Shown: positions 1 through 11,838, numbered from the stretch's first letter. The stretch is DNA of 64,000 nucleotides from Sipunculus nudus (GCA_026874595.1 CM049313.1:54210659-54274658); one strand, 5' to 3'. Made by a program: numbers and translations. The notes: generated by a model from the sequence alone, not told the origin.

Positions 1-351
1 GATATGGACCTGTTCCAGGTTGACATTGTTGATCCGTTGTTTGGTCTGACTGCTAATATACAAAGAGATAGAAAAGAATAATTTGATAATCTAATTGCTA
101 AAAATATAAAAAGAAGTCTGCAAAAAAATGAATAAATGGGGCACAGATAACATATATCAGAAACATGGCAAAAAGTCTAATCTCTCTTATTCAAGTATCG
201 CTTTGTTAACCTGACATCGAGTGTATATCTAAGAGGTGGAGCATGGTGGTGTTAAAGACACAGAACGAGACACATATAACTGTTGTTCTGGTTCCTGCGT
301 CCACTTTTTTGTATGCTAGATGTTGCATGCTAGATATAGGGGAGCAGCCTA
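1..351. other. Unassigned AT-rich flank
   Basis: No open frame, RNA gene or repeat is recognised here. It is the left flank of the 21-bp CpG-rich array, and the junction near position 365 is abrupt. Confidence 0.4.
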
Positions 352-364
352 GTGATCATTTGTA

Positions 365-1160
365 AGATCGCGAGGGAACGCGAAAAGATCGCGAGGGAGC
401 GCGAAAAGATCGCGAGGGAACGCGAAATTATCGCGAGGGAACGCGATATTATCGCGAGGGAACGCGAAATTATCGCGAGGGAACGCGAAAAGATCGCGAG
501 GGAACGCGAAAAGATAGCGAGGGAACGCAAAATTATCGCGAGGGAACGCGAAAAGATCGCGAGGGAACGCGAAAAGATCGCGAGGGAACGCGAAAAGATC
601 GCGAGGGAACGCGAAATTATCGCGAGGGAACGCGAAAAGATCGCGAGGGAACGCGAAAAGATCGCGAGGGAACGCAAAAAGATCGCGAGGGAACGCGAAA
701 TTATCGCGAGGGAACGCGAAAAGATCGCGAGGGAACGCGAAATTATCGCGAGGGAACGCGAAAAGATCGCGAGGGAACGCGAAAAGATCGCGAGGGAACG
801 CGAAAGATCGCGAGGGAACGCGAAATTATCGCGAGGGGACGCGAAAAGATCGCGAGGGAACGCGAAATTATCGCGAGGGAACGCGAAAAGATCGCGAGGG
901 AACGCGAAAAGATCGCGAGGGAACGCGAAAAGATCGCGAGGGAACGCGAAATTATCGCGAGGGAACGCGAAAAGATCGCGAGGGAACGCGAAAAGATCGC
1001 GAGGGAACGCGAAAGATCGCGAGGGAACGCGAAATTATCGCGAGGGGACACGAAAAGATCGCGAGGGAACGCGAAATTATCGCGAGGGAACGCGAAAAGA
1101 TCGCGAGGGAACGCGAAAAGATCGCGAGGGAACGCGAAAAGATCGCGAGGGAACGCGATA
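365..1160. repeat. 21-bp CpG-rich minisatellite with higher-order structure
   Basis: About 38 head-to-tail copies of a 21-bp monomer with core TCGCGAGGGAACGCGA. Two main variants alternate, one continuing AAAGATCGCG and the other AATTATCGCG. Each core holds a 5-bp inverted repeat (TCGCG/CGCGA) around a 6-nt loop. Two monomers are 20 bp long (starting near 801 and 1010) and lie 209 bp apart (nine 21-mers plus one 20-mer), and the order of variants between and after them repeats, so the right half is a ten-monomer higher-order repeat. Because 21 is a multiple of 3, every frame stays open: the forward frame reads as IAREREK heptads and the reverse as FSRSLAI. I treat those as by-products, since the 20-bp monomers shift the frame and no gene context is seen. 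The CpG density contrasts sharply with the AT-rich surroundings. Confidence 0.95.
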
Positions 1161-1285
1161 TTTACCCAGAAAAAAAATATCACGTATGTCACCTTAGGGG
1201 CTCCATAGCATAGTACTTGATACGCATACTACTTCTAGCAAGAAAGCCGGCGGTGGTTTGTAGGCTCTGACTACACATTCCAGTT

Positions 1286-1287
<2 letters not shown>

Positions 1288-1348
<61 letters not shown>
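1288..1348. repeat. (TA)n microsatellite
   Basis: About 30 uninterrupted AT dinucleotides lie between the CpG-rich array and the next unassigned stretch. Confidence 0.98.
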
Positions 1349-1351
<3 letters not shown>

Positions 1352-1933
1352 TCACTATACGTGGTTGATACCCGATGAACCTGTTTAAGTAACATCTTTA
1401 TCTCTCCTTATACAATTCATTGCTGCGGACATGTCAGGCGTAATTTTGAAGGGTTATATTAGGGTGTTATCAATAATGTGGTGGATATGTCCCGCACCCA
1501 TACATGATGTCACGTTAGACTATCCAGAGATGTACACTAAAGCGTTCTCAGAAATTCAGCCCGCATGTCTCAGAGTTTCAACGACTGTTATGCGTCTGTA
1601 TCAGCCCCGGAAAATCAAATCGTGAGACGTTTCTTTGCCAACCTCTGGTATTTTTTTTTGTTTGTTTCAGTGGGCATTTGTATTCACACGTAGCCTCTGA
1701 CACTTATTTTGGCTCAGATTTCTGCTAAACTAAATTCAAATGCAACGGTCAAAAAGTTCAATTTTTTTGTCCTGAAATGAAGGAAATTTCTCTGCAAATT
1801 AACACATTGATTATGAGCGAATATACACTGAAAATGGTATACGTGAAATAAATTTTATTAATTTGTTACCTTCACTAGATATTAAATAATACAGGGATTA
1901 AGCATTTACTATTTAAACAAATATAACTTGTAT

Positions 1934-1936
<3 letters not shown>
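1349..1936. other. Unassigned sequence
   Basis: A 64-codon open frame at 1431-1625 has no recognisable motif and no supporting splice or promoter context. I see no other feature. Confidence 0.3.

Positions 1937-1997
<61 letters not shown>
1937..1997. repeat. (TA)n microsatellite
   Basis: About 30 uninterrupted TA dinucleotides, similar in length to the tract at 1288-1348. Confidence 0.98.
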
Positions 1998-1999
<2 letters not shown>

Positions 2000-2289
2000 C
2001 TGGCAGGATGACCTCAGATTGACAGTGTTCCAATAGACATGTCCCACTGTATCAGATAAACGCCGTTCAGACGCTGGACGCCATGAAAATGCCGCTGATC
2101 AGATAACTGTTCAACTGACACAGACCCAGCTTTTTCAAATTATAACTTCTATTCTTACATATATATTAATTTACACCAATACCAAAATGCAGCACCACTT
2201 TTGTGGGACTTCGACGAAATGGGACTACTTTTAAGAGTGTTATTTAAAGCCACAATCCAATAACAACAAGTCTCTTTAACATGCTACCC

Positions 2290-4600
2290 TGCAAACAATA
2301 ATGCGTTCTAAAAACGTCCTCACAACATTTTAGTTAGGTTCGGATAACATTATTTTGAAACGTTCTGTGCACGCAAAAATGTATGGTTTTATGTACGGAC
2401 TGTGAACGTAAAATCAGACGTTCGTTGCCGTTGTTTTTATTACGTGTTTGCAACGTTTTATCAAGTCGTTGTAGTTATGTTAAGAATACGTCTAATAAAC
2501 GTTTGCTCCTAGTACAATGCTAACGTGTAAGCAACATTTCTGTTAAAACGTTCTGTGCACGCAAAAATGTATGGTTTTATGTACGGTTTGTGAACGTAAA
2601 ATCAAACGTTAGTTGTCGTAGTTTTTATAACGTGTTTGCAACGGTCATCAAGTCGTTGTAGTAATGTTAGGAAAACGTCTGATAAACGTTCGCTATTAGT
2701 ATAATGCTAACGTGTAAGCAACATTTCTGTTAAAACGTTCTGTGCACGCAAAAATGTATGGTTTTGTGTACGGACTTTGAACATAAAATCAAACGTTCGT
2801 TGTCGTAGTTTTTATAACGTGTTTGCAACGGTCATCAAGTCGTTGTAATTATGTTAAGAATACGCCTTATAAACGTTTGCTATAAGTATAATGCTAATAT
2901 GTAAGCAATATTTCTGTTAAAACGTTCTGTGCACGCAAAAATGTATGGTTTTATGTACGGACTGTGAACGTAAAATCAAACGTTCGTTGTCGTTGTTTTT
3001 ATTACGTGTTTGCAACGGTCATCAAGTCGTTGTAGTAATGTTAGGAAAACGTCTCATAAACGTTTGCTCCTAGTACAATGCTAATGTGTAAGCAACATTT
3101 CTGTTAAAACGTTCTGTGCACGCAAAAATGTATGGTTTTATGTACGGTCTGTGAACGTAAAATCAAACGTTCGTTGTCGTAGTTTTTATAACGTGTTTGC
3201 AACGGTCATCAAGTCGTTGTAGTAATGTTAGGAAAACGTCTGATAAACGTTCGCTATTAGTATAATGCTAACGTGTAAGCAACATTTCTGTTAAAACGTT
3301 CTGTGCACGCAAAAATGTATGGTTTTGTGTACGTACTTTGAACATAAAATCAAACGTTCGTCGTCGTTGTTTTCAGTACGTGTTTGCAACGGTCATCAAG
3401 TCGTTGTAATTATGTTAAGAATACGCCTTATAAACGTTTGCTATAAGAATAATGCTAATGTGTAAGCAACATTTCTGTTAAAACGTTCTGTGCACGCAAA
3501 AATGTATGGTTTTATGTACGGACTGTGAACGTAAAATCAAACGTTCGTTGTCGTTTTTATTACGTGTTTGCGACGTTCATCAAGTCGTTGTAGTAATGTT
3601 AGGAAAACGTCTCATAAACGTTTGCTGTTAGTATAATGCTAACGTGTAAGCAACATTTCTGTTAAAACGTTTTGTGCACGCAAAAATGTATGGTTTTGTG
3701 TACGGACTTTGAACCTAAAATAAAACGTTTGTTGTCGTTGTTTTTATTACGTTTTTGCAACGTTTCAAGTCGTTGTAGTTACGTTAAGAATACGTGTCAT
3801 AAACGTTTGGTCTTTGTATAATGCTAACGTGTAGGAAACATTTCCGTTAAAACGTTCTGTGCACGCAAAAATGTATGGTTTTATGTACGGACTTTGAACG
3901 CGAAGCCAAACGTTCTTTGTTGCGTTTTTATAACGTGTCCGCAAGGTTTCATATAATCGTTGCAGTAATGTTGGGAATACGTCTAACCAACGTTTGCTCT
4001 TAGTTATAATGATTACATGTAAGCAACGTTTCTGTTAAAACGTTCTTAGCACATACAAATGTATGGGTTTTTTTTGTACGGACTTTGAATGTAAATCCAA
4101 ACGTCCTTTGTCATCGTTTTTATTACGTGCCTGCAATGTTTCATTAAATCATTGTAGTTATGTTTGGAATACGTCTCACCGACGTTTGTTCTTAGGTATA
4201 ATGATAACATGTTAGAAACGTTTCTGTTAGAACGTTCTTAGCACATACTAATGTATGGTTTTATGTACGGACTTTGATCGTAAACCCTAACGTTCTTCAT
4301 AGTTTTTATTTCTTGTATGAAGTTTCACTTTATCTTTGTAGATACGCTGGGAATGTCTCATACATATTTGCTCTTAGTTTAATAAAGTGTTAGCAACATT
4401 TTTGATAACGTTCTTTGGTCACATAAATGTGGTTTTATCTACGGAATATTTAACGTAAGATAACACCTTCTTTGTCGACGATTTTCTCATGAATCTACAA
4501 CGTTTCACAATGTTGTTGCAGTTACGTTGGGAATACATCCCATCAATGTTTGCTCCTAAGTATAATGATAACATATTAACGATATTCTTAAAACATAAAA
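2290..4600. repeat. 187-bp satellite with trimeric higher-order repeat
   Basis: About 12 tandem monomers marked by CGTTCTGTGCACGC at 2361, 2549, 2736, 2923, 3110, 3297, 3484, 3668 and 3853, with degenerate forms at 4041, 4233 and 4409. Spacing is 187-188 bp over the first seven and then 184, 185, 188, 192 and 176. Monomers 1/4/7, 2/5 and 3/6 share private variants. For example GTGTACG plus TTTGAACATA occurs in 3 and 6, and CGTTCGCTATTAG in 2 and 5. This gives a three-monomer unit of about 561 bp. Copies decay steadily to the right and fade out near 4600. AACGTT-type palindromes recur in each monomer. No coding capacity is evident. Confidence 0.95.
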
Positions 4601-5321
4601 AATGTATTGCTAAGGTACAAAAATACCGGAAAAGGGGAAAGTGCTCAATGCCTGTATACTCGACATATCCTAATATTTGTTTACTCGGAGTAAGTCCATT
4701 GAAAAATTGTCTATATCAAGTTAACATTAATTCTGTTAAACAGTTTCGAGTATTTTAACCAATATCTTGATGATTCAACAAGTTATCAACATGTTGACAA
4801 TTCTTATGATCTGTCACCGACCGTGTGAACCGGCATGATTAATCCACATACATTAATACATTTTAAAAGAAAGTACATTGTACTTTATTTATACAGCACA
4901 GAGTAGGCTTTCATATAACTGGTAATACTTCAGCTTCTGATTAGACCGCAGGTGTATTTTCCATTTCAGTCTGTGGAAGACATTTTCAATGAAGTGTTAA
5001 AATTGATGAGTGCATAGCTTTAATCATAAATCTGACCATGACAGTGGTTTCCAGTCATATCTATTGTTTTCCGGCAAAAAATAGGAGATCATCCATTTGT
5101 CAAATCCATTTACCAACAGAAAGGTACCAACCAAACGTTCTCTTCATGTATTCAACAAAATACTAAAAGACATTAAAATTATTTATTTATTATACAACAT
5201 AGTCAGAGTACTTGTAGTACTCTCAGAGTTCAAGTATTTCTGTGTGATACCATTCTTGGTCCCTCTCAGCCTTTCTTCTTTCAGGTTTTACACGGCCTGT
5301 AAAAGAAAAGTAAGTTAATTG

Positions 5322-5322
<1 letters not shown>
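4601..5322. other. Unassigned AT-rich sequence
   Basis: Short frames at 4489-4758 and 5097-5318 show no recognisable domain; the first starts inside the decaying satellite. I see no RNA gene or repeat here. Confidence 0.3.

Positions 5323-5355
<33 letters not shown>
5323..5355. repeat. (TA)n microsatellite
   Basis: About 16 TA dinucleotides. Confidence 0.95.
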
Positions 5356-5358
<3 letters not shown>

Positions 5359-5548
5359 CAATTACTTTAAATCGACTTCATCTATTTTGTATTCAGTAAT
5401 TTCATAAGAGCATTGTTAAAGTTGCTCGTACTCTTCAAGTATTGGGAACAATACAAATCCTATTTATATATATATTTATTAATATATATTTATAGTCCAA
5501 TACTAATTTAATGGCAGGAAAACATAGCATTCCTGCAAACTGTCTTAC

Positions 5549-5709
5549 AGGACCCCCTTCCCCTTTATTCATGCATAACAACATACAGCGAACAACTATG
5601 GGTGTTTCTACACTGAAAGAAGTCACCCAGGCATCATTCCAGCTGACTGATATATTGGTACTGGCTACAATATTTTTCGTATTGGTTGTCTTGAGGAACT
5701 CTACAAATT
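5549..5709 (-). other. Candidate internal exon, function unknown
   Basis: On the minus strand an open frame of about 54 codons is flanked by a pyrimidine-rich acceptor (TTATTTTACAG just before the segment) and a good donor (CT followed by GTAAGA). The peptide begins near FVEFLKTTNTKNIV and includes SVSWNDAWVTSFSV, which looks more protein-like than most frames in the window. The 161-bp length is ordinary for an internal animal exon. I cannot assign a family. The plus strand also has an acceptor-like and a weaker donor-like site at nearly the same places, so the strand is not certain. No neighbouring exon was found. Confidence 0.25.
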
Positions 5710-5769
5710 CTGTAAAATAAGCCAAAAAGGCCATAGTGACCTTATCACCCATGTGGTGATCCAATGATT

Positions 5770-6965
5770 ACAATTAGTGCCCTGCAATACATCCAAATTC
5801 CACAGGTTGAGTGAATGAAAATTTGTAACAGAAATTTAAACGCATGGATCTCAACTTGTAATTAATGGATTAGTAATTTCAATAAATGAGTTAATACTAT
5901 TCTGTCCAAAAAGTGTGAAATGGGCAAAATGATAATTTAAAAAAAATTGATATGGTCAATCTCTACCCAGGTCTGAAAAAAAGAATGTCCGAGGTTAAAA
6001 CCCATTGATTAACCATTAAGTACTATATAATATACGCTGAAACTTCAATTGCTTTTTCCGTTTGTGTTTTTTTACAAAACAAATGACGCTCATGGTTCAT
6101 GACACTCAGCATGGTGACATGCTGACAATATGTCCATGCACAGGCAACAAATTAAGATAATATAGGTGGTATCATCATTCATGCATATTAGCATAAGTTC
6201 ATCAAGAATCATTAGCACACCAAATTTGATGAAAATCCATCCAGCCATTTATGAGGAATCCGGCAATTTGTGTGTAATTTGCATTATTTCTGGGTGCTCA
6301 AACATGCTCCGCAACTCTTCACAGTGACCTGATATGAGCATGACGCTACATCCCCATAAAAAATCTTGGACAAAATTCTGGGGTCCTCCCACCCTACTGC
6401 TACTTAATAGGCCATCATTGAGCTAATCAGTTGATACAGACCTGATCAGCAGTGTGATAATGATCCCAGTGGGGAGCCATTAATCACTGCCAAAACTACT
6501 TTATTTGGTTTGGGGTGGGGGGTTGAAAGGGACGGGGAGAAAAGCTTGTCAATTTTGCTTCATAAAGTTTTACGGAATACAAATGGGGGAAAATATTTTT
6601 GATCAAGACATGCTCAGGAGTCACAGAGTTTATTGTTTAGAGCAAGGGAAATAGAATGTGTTCCTAAAAGAAACAGTGTGGGTATCTAGATAGTGTAGAA
6701 AAACATGACTACATGGGACAATTATGATTGCACAAACTGGTCCCACAAATCATGCCAAACAGTGACAACTTTTGGAAAGAGGAAATACTGTGCACAATGC
6801 TTGAAATGACTTGGATCATGTTTACGACACGTGGTTGCATTTTTAAATCAATGTCAACCCAATAGGCATGGTATAGGTAGACTACAATGAGACCTAAATT
6901 ATTTAGGTATGTTCGGTATAGAGACCTAATTTGGATCTATAATGTCCTCAGTCAGCTTTATTTCC
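5770..6965. other. Unassigned AT-rich sequence
   Basis: No supported gene or repeat array. A G-rich patch lies near 6515-6540. The rest is non-coding in all frames. Confidence 0.3.
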
Positions 6966-7170
6966 CAGGAGCGGATCAATGGGGAGGGTCCAGGGGGGCC
7001 CGGACCCCCCCCCTCCCTTTTTCAGCCATCGCAACCTTTTTTAAGGGTTTCTGACCTATTTTTGCGGCCTGGACCCCCCTTTTCCGAACCTGGGGACCTT
7101 TTTTTTAGCTTTTGTCATTTGTCCTCTTGTGTTGGACCCCTCCTTTTCCTAAATCCTGGATCCGCCCCTG
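6966..7170. mobile_element. Short MITE-like element with 12-bp inverted ends
   Basis: The left end CAGGAGCGGATC and the right end GATCCGCCCCTG are inverted repeats with one mismatch, 205 bp apart. The interior is rich in GGACCCCCC and C/T runs. The frame across it (6942-7178) encodes only proline-rich low-complexity sequence. A target duplication is not clear: TTTCC on the left and TTTCT on the right are only suggestive. Confidence 0.6.
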
Positions 7171-8030
7171 TTTCTTAGGTAAGAAGGAGGAGATTATGAT
7201 ACTGGCAGGACCATAATGGATTATAGGGAGTTTATGTTGATATGGCATCAGATGAAGTATTAATAGTAAAACTATAGTGTTTTGTAGTTGTATTTTTGTA
7301 TGTTTGTGTCTGAATTATGAGAATGAAAGCGAGGTAGTTAATGTTTAAGTTAGTACTTTGCAATGATGCAACAAATATATTCTAATTATGAGTTGTCTCA
7401 ATGATATGAACTGATTATGTGTGTAAGCTGACACTGTATAAATGAATTTATAATAATAGTCAACGCAAAGTGCTGTGTTAATTCAAACAACAATGTTGTT
7501 CTTTATTTCTTTTAAACTATATTTATCGCAATTTTAGAAGTTTTCATCCTATATCCCCGATTTCAAAAGTGCTAGAATATAGTACATAGTGTTTAATTGT
7601 ATAATAATTTTAGGTTGACACTTTACAAATGTACTTAGCTTATCAATTTCATTGGTATTGATTTTTTACGAGCCAATGTTTATCAGCTGAATTATTATAT
7701 GCACAAGATACATACTTATTTATTAAAGGGTGTGCTATCATGATTCTTTAGGTCTTTAGTGAAAAGTGATGCTCTTATGTATTAAAATATTTTAAAGTAA
7801 ATTTATAACAATTCTGTAAGTTCTAGATCTTTGCAAGTGCTTGAATATAAAATCTGTGACAGTGTACAGTGACTGCTTCAATGTAGTTATAACTATTTTT
7901 CTGTGAGATTTATGTATATTTATGTATTAATGTGTGTCTGCCTCATGATTGTGAATTATGACTATTAAAATACTTTTGTTCAGTGTAAAGGGTGCCAAAT
8001 CACCTATAAAGCATGTTGAATTTACATGAA
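7171..8030. other. Unassigned AT-rich sequence
   Basis: Dense stop codons in all frames. No repeat or RNA gene is recognised. Confidence 0.3.
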
Positions 8031-8179
8031 AAATAGCTTCCTCCCTTTAAAATAATTGTATTACATGTTCCCCCTGCCATGAGACCATTTGCCTAAAAAC
8101 AGTGGACTGGGCGCGATCAAAGGTGTCAACAAGAACATAGTGCGTTGAACTCTGTGCATAGCTGAGCCACGGCTTTCTC

Positions 8180-8890
8180 AGGAGAACTTTTGAGAAACCC
8201 ACAGAATGTCAAGTATGAAGATTCTATGTCCAATGGTTATGAATTGTGCCCTGCTTTGGTATCAAATTTTCAATTATTCTGGGGTGAGCTTATAAGCCCC
8301 AAAGCAAGGAGAATATATGTAACTGAGACCTAATTTCTAGTTTGCAAGGAGAGTTTTTCATCAACCTCCCTGGATGTCAAGTAAGAAGATTCTAGGACCA
8401 ACGGTTACGATTTGTGCTCTGTTAACGGATGACCACATATTTAAAGGTGTCAAAATAGAGAAAAAATGTGTTAAAATTAGAAAAAAAATACAAGTGGCGC
8501 CACCAGTCTGCAGGAAATGATGAAACACTCCATGTTCAATATGCATGCAAAGAATAATGGTGATCAATGCATTAGTTGTTCAGATACTGGTGCTTTTGTA
8601 TCAAATTTTTAATATTCTGGGGGTGCTTCTGACCTGGGCATAGCTCATAGGATATGGACAACAGTGACCTAGTTTCAGGTTTCAAAGGAGACTTTTCATG
8701 GACTTCCCAGGATGTCAAGTAAAATATTCTAGTTCAAGTAGTTATGATTTGTGCCCTGTTGACAGATGACTGCATCTTTAAATAAACAGTTGAAACACTC
8801 CATGATGAAGATGCATGCACAGAATCATGGTGATCAATGCATTAGTGTTCAGATACTGGAGCTTTTGTATCACATTTTTTTATTATTCGG
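8180..8890. repeat. Diverged direct repeats
   Basis: A block containing a GATGTCAAGTA-type word followed by a segment ending near TTGTGCCCTG is repeated, with the marker at 8208, 8376 and 8714 (spacing 168 and 338, about 1:2). A second block around GGTGATCAATGCATTAG occurs near 8560 and 8829. A related stretch, ending in TGTGCCCTGCTATGAAC, occurs again near 19440-19550. These appear to be old copies of one dispersed family of unknown class. Confidence 0.6.
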
Positions 8891-8902
8891 GGGGGGGGGG
8901 GG
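8889..8902. repeat. Poly-G tract
   Basis: About 14 consecutive G residues following the diverged repeats. Confidence 0.95.
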
Positions 8903-9164
8903 TTATTATTCCTCATGACCTCAGATTCAATAAAGTTCTTACATAAGTAAGTAAAGTATAAAATCCATGTCAACCCAAACTGGAGTTACCATCCAGAAAC
9001 AAATTTTTGGAAGGAAAAACATGGTGATTACTGTAGGGCAGCCAGATGAAACCAAAGTTACTGTAATTATTGACCTGATTGTGTCAATACATTTTTATTT
9101 TCAAAATAAAAGAAATGCATTAAAAACAAAAAAAAATACAGGCGGCAACACCTGTCCTCAGTAG

Positions 9165-9490
9165 AGGAAGAAACAGTCAAGATAAACATCTCTCAGCTGA
9201 GTTTTGGAAAATTATTTCTTTGGGGTTTTTTTTCGTATATTAGCATTTGTAAAACTAAGAGGAAAAGGCCCTGCTAAGATGGAACCTTATAAATTATAGA
9301 ATATGGACATGAGCAAAGCATAATAATAAACATTAATTTATCAACTGAGATAAAATGCTGTAAAAATTTGGTATAAATTGCATATGCACTGTTTAATAAA
9401 TGAAACTTGAGGCTTGAAACCATTAAATGATGCAACAAGGAATAAATAGGCCTAAGTGTTATATGAAAGGATACAGTTCATAGACAAACA
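9165..9490 (+). mobile_element. Family II element, outermost copy of nest 1 (left part)
   Basis: From CTCAGCTGAGTTTTGG at 9192 this matches the start of the copies at 9513 and 43227, including the word GGCCCTGCTA and a GTTATATGAAAGGATACA segment. It stops at a run ending CATAGACAAACAA, where another element begins. The sequence that should follow, TGTGTG-ATGTAATCAAG in family II, reappears after 12381. The element is therefore split by a 2.9-kb insertion. Its own 5' palindrome is degenerate. Confidence 0.75.
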
Positions 9491-10303
9491 ATTAAGGGAC
9501 CCATGGGTCACATCACTCAGCTGAATTTTGGAAAATATTACCAAATGCAAAATAAATTTTGGCTTTTGATATATATATTAGCAGTTGATAAGCTATGAGT
9601 AAATGGCCCTGCTAAAATGAAACTTTTTTTTTTTTAAATTACAGAATAACTGACTTGAGCCAAAGTTTAATAATAAACATTAATATATCAAATGAGATAA
9701 ATTGCTGTAAAAATTTAAATGAGCATGAACAAAATTTAATAAGTATGTTTAAACAAGCCAATTAGGTATATATAAATTGCATTTGCACTGTGTTATAAAC
9801 AAAACTGTTTAATGATGCAATAAGGCAAACATGGGCCTAAATGTTATATGAAAGGATACATTTCATAAACGAAAGATGTGTGAATTTTATTAAATTTTAT
9901 TTATCTTATTAAGGTTTCAATAGTTAAATAAATGGCAATATGAGCTAAAAATTAATACCATGAATATTTGCCCAATATTTCTGATTTACAGTGTTATTCA
10001 TATCAAAGCCCTGCCAACTTAATATATTAGAGCTATGAATGAAGTGCTACAAAGTATTTATATCTTATTTAATCTTAAATGTCAATGATCACTTACACTA
10101 GATCCAAATATTTTATCACATTTGAATGTTAGGATTCAAATCCTGAATTTTTTTTAAATTCAAAATTGGTCAAGTTTCAACAAAAAATTGTATTTAGCAT
10201 TGAAATTATGAGTCATCTTCTTTATAATCCTGCTGGTTGCTCAAAAAATGTGATATTTTTAGATTTGTCTTGTTTATTGAACAGGCATGTCAACAGGATA
10301 GGG

Positions 10304-10344
<41 letters not shown>

Positions 10345-10440
10345 CTCTTTGTGGTAGTTACTCCAGACAGCCTGATCAAGACAGATGAGCCGGCCAGGAG
10401 TGAAGCAGTTACATAACACTGCATACCACTGGCTTGATGT
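9491..10440 (+). mobile_element. Family II element, second layer of nest 1 (left part)
   Basis: It begins with AAGGGACCCATGGGTCAC at 9494 (perfect 12-bp palindrome GACCCATGGGTC) and then CTCAGCTGAATTTTGG. The order of internal blocks matches the copy at 43205-44864: the GGCCCTGCTA block, the TTAGGATTCAAATCC block, an (AG)n or poly-G slot near 10307, and a GGACAGCCTGATCAAG-like block at 10367. It is interrupted near 10440 by another element and resumes after 11838. Confidence 0.8.
10307..10341. repeat. (AG)n microsatellite
   Basis: About 17 AG dinucleotides, lying at the position where the family II copy at 43.9 kb has a poly-G run. This marks a hypervariable slot within the element. Confidence 0.97.
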
Positions 10441-11838
10441 AAACAAATGACCCATGGGTCATGGCACTTAGCTTTTATTTTTGATCATAAGATATGATTT
10501 GGAAGAAGGATAAGACAAATGTTAGTTTTGTGTTGTAATATATGCTGATTTATAAGGATGATGGCATTTAACTGAAGATATGTAAAGATCTTGATAAAAT
10601 CCTTGGAGAGGGAAGAGGGCTGGTGTCATTTATATTTTTTCCATTTGGAAAAAGAGTGCTATTGTCACACAGGTTTTGACTTGGCCTAATAATTTTATCT
10701 ACATTGCAGCAGAAGTATGGAAAAAAAAATGTCCACTATAAGTCATGTTAACTATCATGCTTTTAACAACATCCGAGTTTACAGTTATTCAATAATTACA
10801 GGTTACCTATGCCCAAGAGTAGCACTAGCACAAATGATATAAGAGTTTAACTATTTATTAAAAACTAGAATACGGGTAGTCGACAAGCGACTATGTGTAT
10901 CCGCCAAAATCAGAGTAGGACAGGTTAAGTGACGCATGGATTGAGTGGCAAATTTAAGGAGAAATAGAGTTACATGTATTACATATTAGAATGGATGTCT
11001 GCCACGTAAACATGATTGCAGGTGGTGCCACATGTTATTTGAACGAGAAACTATCCAGGATGTATACGCATGCCGAATTCCAGGTGAATTAGTCAAACAA
11101 CTTCAGAGATATGAGTGATTTTAACCCAAGGCAGATGAACAGATGGACACTGTGCAAACATGGTTGCAGGTGGCGCCACTATTTTTGTGTATGTTATAAA
11201 GCTATCCAAGCCCTACATTTGTACAAAATTTTTTCCTGATCGGTCAAACGGTTCCCGAGATATGTGGGTTTATGTGTGGAAACAAACGGAAACTGGGCAG
11301 AGAGGAAAGGTCAGAGGTCAAGGCCAATTGGTTAGGCACCAGTTCACTTGTGACCCGATAATTGGTGCAAGTTTTGGAAAAATCTGTCCAATAGTCTCAC
11401 ATTAGTTCTCCGGAAAAAAATGTGGCGGCGGCAGAGCCCGGTCAAAAACATAGTATCCACAAAACTTTGTTTTGGCGGATACAATTATATAATAAAGATC
11501 TAATTTCTGGCATGTACATAGGAACTATATAGTGGAATATTTATAGTAAATATGAGGAAAACCAGATAAGTGGTTTTGATATTAGGCAGTCCTGAAGTGT
11601 GAAAATAGGTCTTTAATAAAAAATTGAGGTTTTTCCTTAATTTCTCAAAGGAACAAAGTTGCAAAGACCCAGTTTTCAGCTTGGTAGTAGATCTTGAGGA
11701 CATCTAGTATTATGCAGAATTTTGGATTCCTAGGTCTTACGGTTTCAAAACGTGCAACATCTATGGACGGACAGACGGACGGTCAGACAGTGGACCACGA
11801 CTATAGCTCAGATGACTAAAAGTCAGCTGAGCTATAAA
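10441..11838 (+). mobile_element. Family I element, third layer of nest 1
   Basis: The 5' end is AAATGACCCATGGGTCAT, followed by GGCACTTAGC. The first 400 bp match the copies at 22862 and 50406, through the block GAGTTTAACTATTTATTAAA. The 3' end is ACTATA (11800-11805), then TAGCTCAGATGACT and AGTCAGCTGAGCTA as a hairpin. A Helitron (10865-11498) sits inside. Sequence between the 5' module and the 3' module is missing compared with the full-length copies, so this is an internally deleted member. Confidence 0.8.
10865..11498 (-). mobile_element. Non-autonomous Helitron, copy A
   Basis: Read on the minus strand, it starts with TC (plus-strand 11497-11498) after an A, and ends with a hairpin (TAGTCG, loop CTTGT, CGACTA), a short spacer and CTAG at 10865-10868, followed by T. 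This is the canonical Helitron layout (5' TC, 3' hairpin plus CTRR, insertion between A and T). The host family sequence resumes on both sides, which fixes the ends. The subterminal words GTATCC-CAAAAC and GTTTTGGCGGATAC form an inverted pair. It holds a single copy of the segment that is five-fold repeated in copy B. No Rep/helicase coding sequence is present. Confidence 0.85.

Noticed and set aside
352-1197. A 281-codon Arg/Glu/Lys heptad-repeat protein
   Set aside because: It is a by-product of a 21-bp tandem repeat open in several frames on both strands; two 20-bp monomers shift the frame and no gene signals surround it.
1288-1348. TATA-box or promoter interpretation of the (TA)n tracts
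   Set aside because: They are simple microsatellites with no downstream gene.
6942-7178. Proline-rich 78-codon frame
   Set aside because: It overlaps a MITE-like element with C-rich low-complexity DNA and shows no protein signature.
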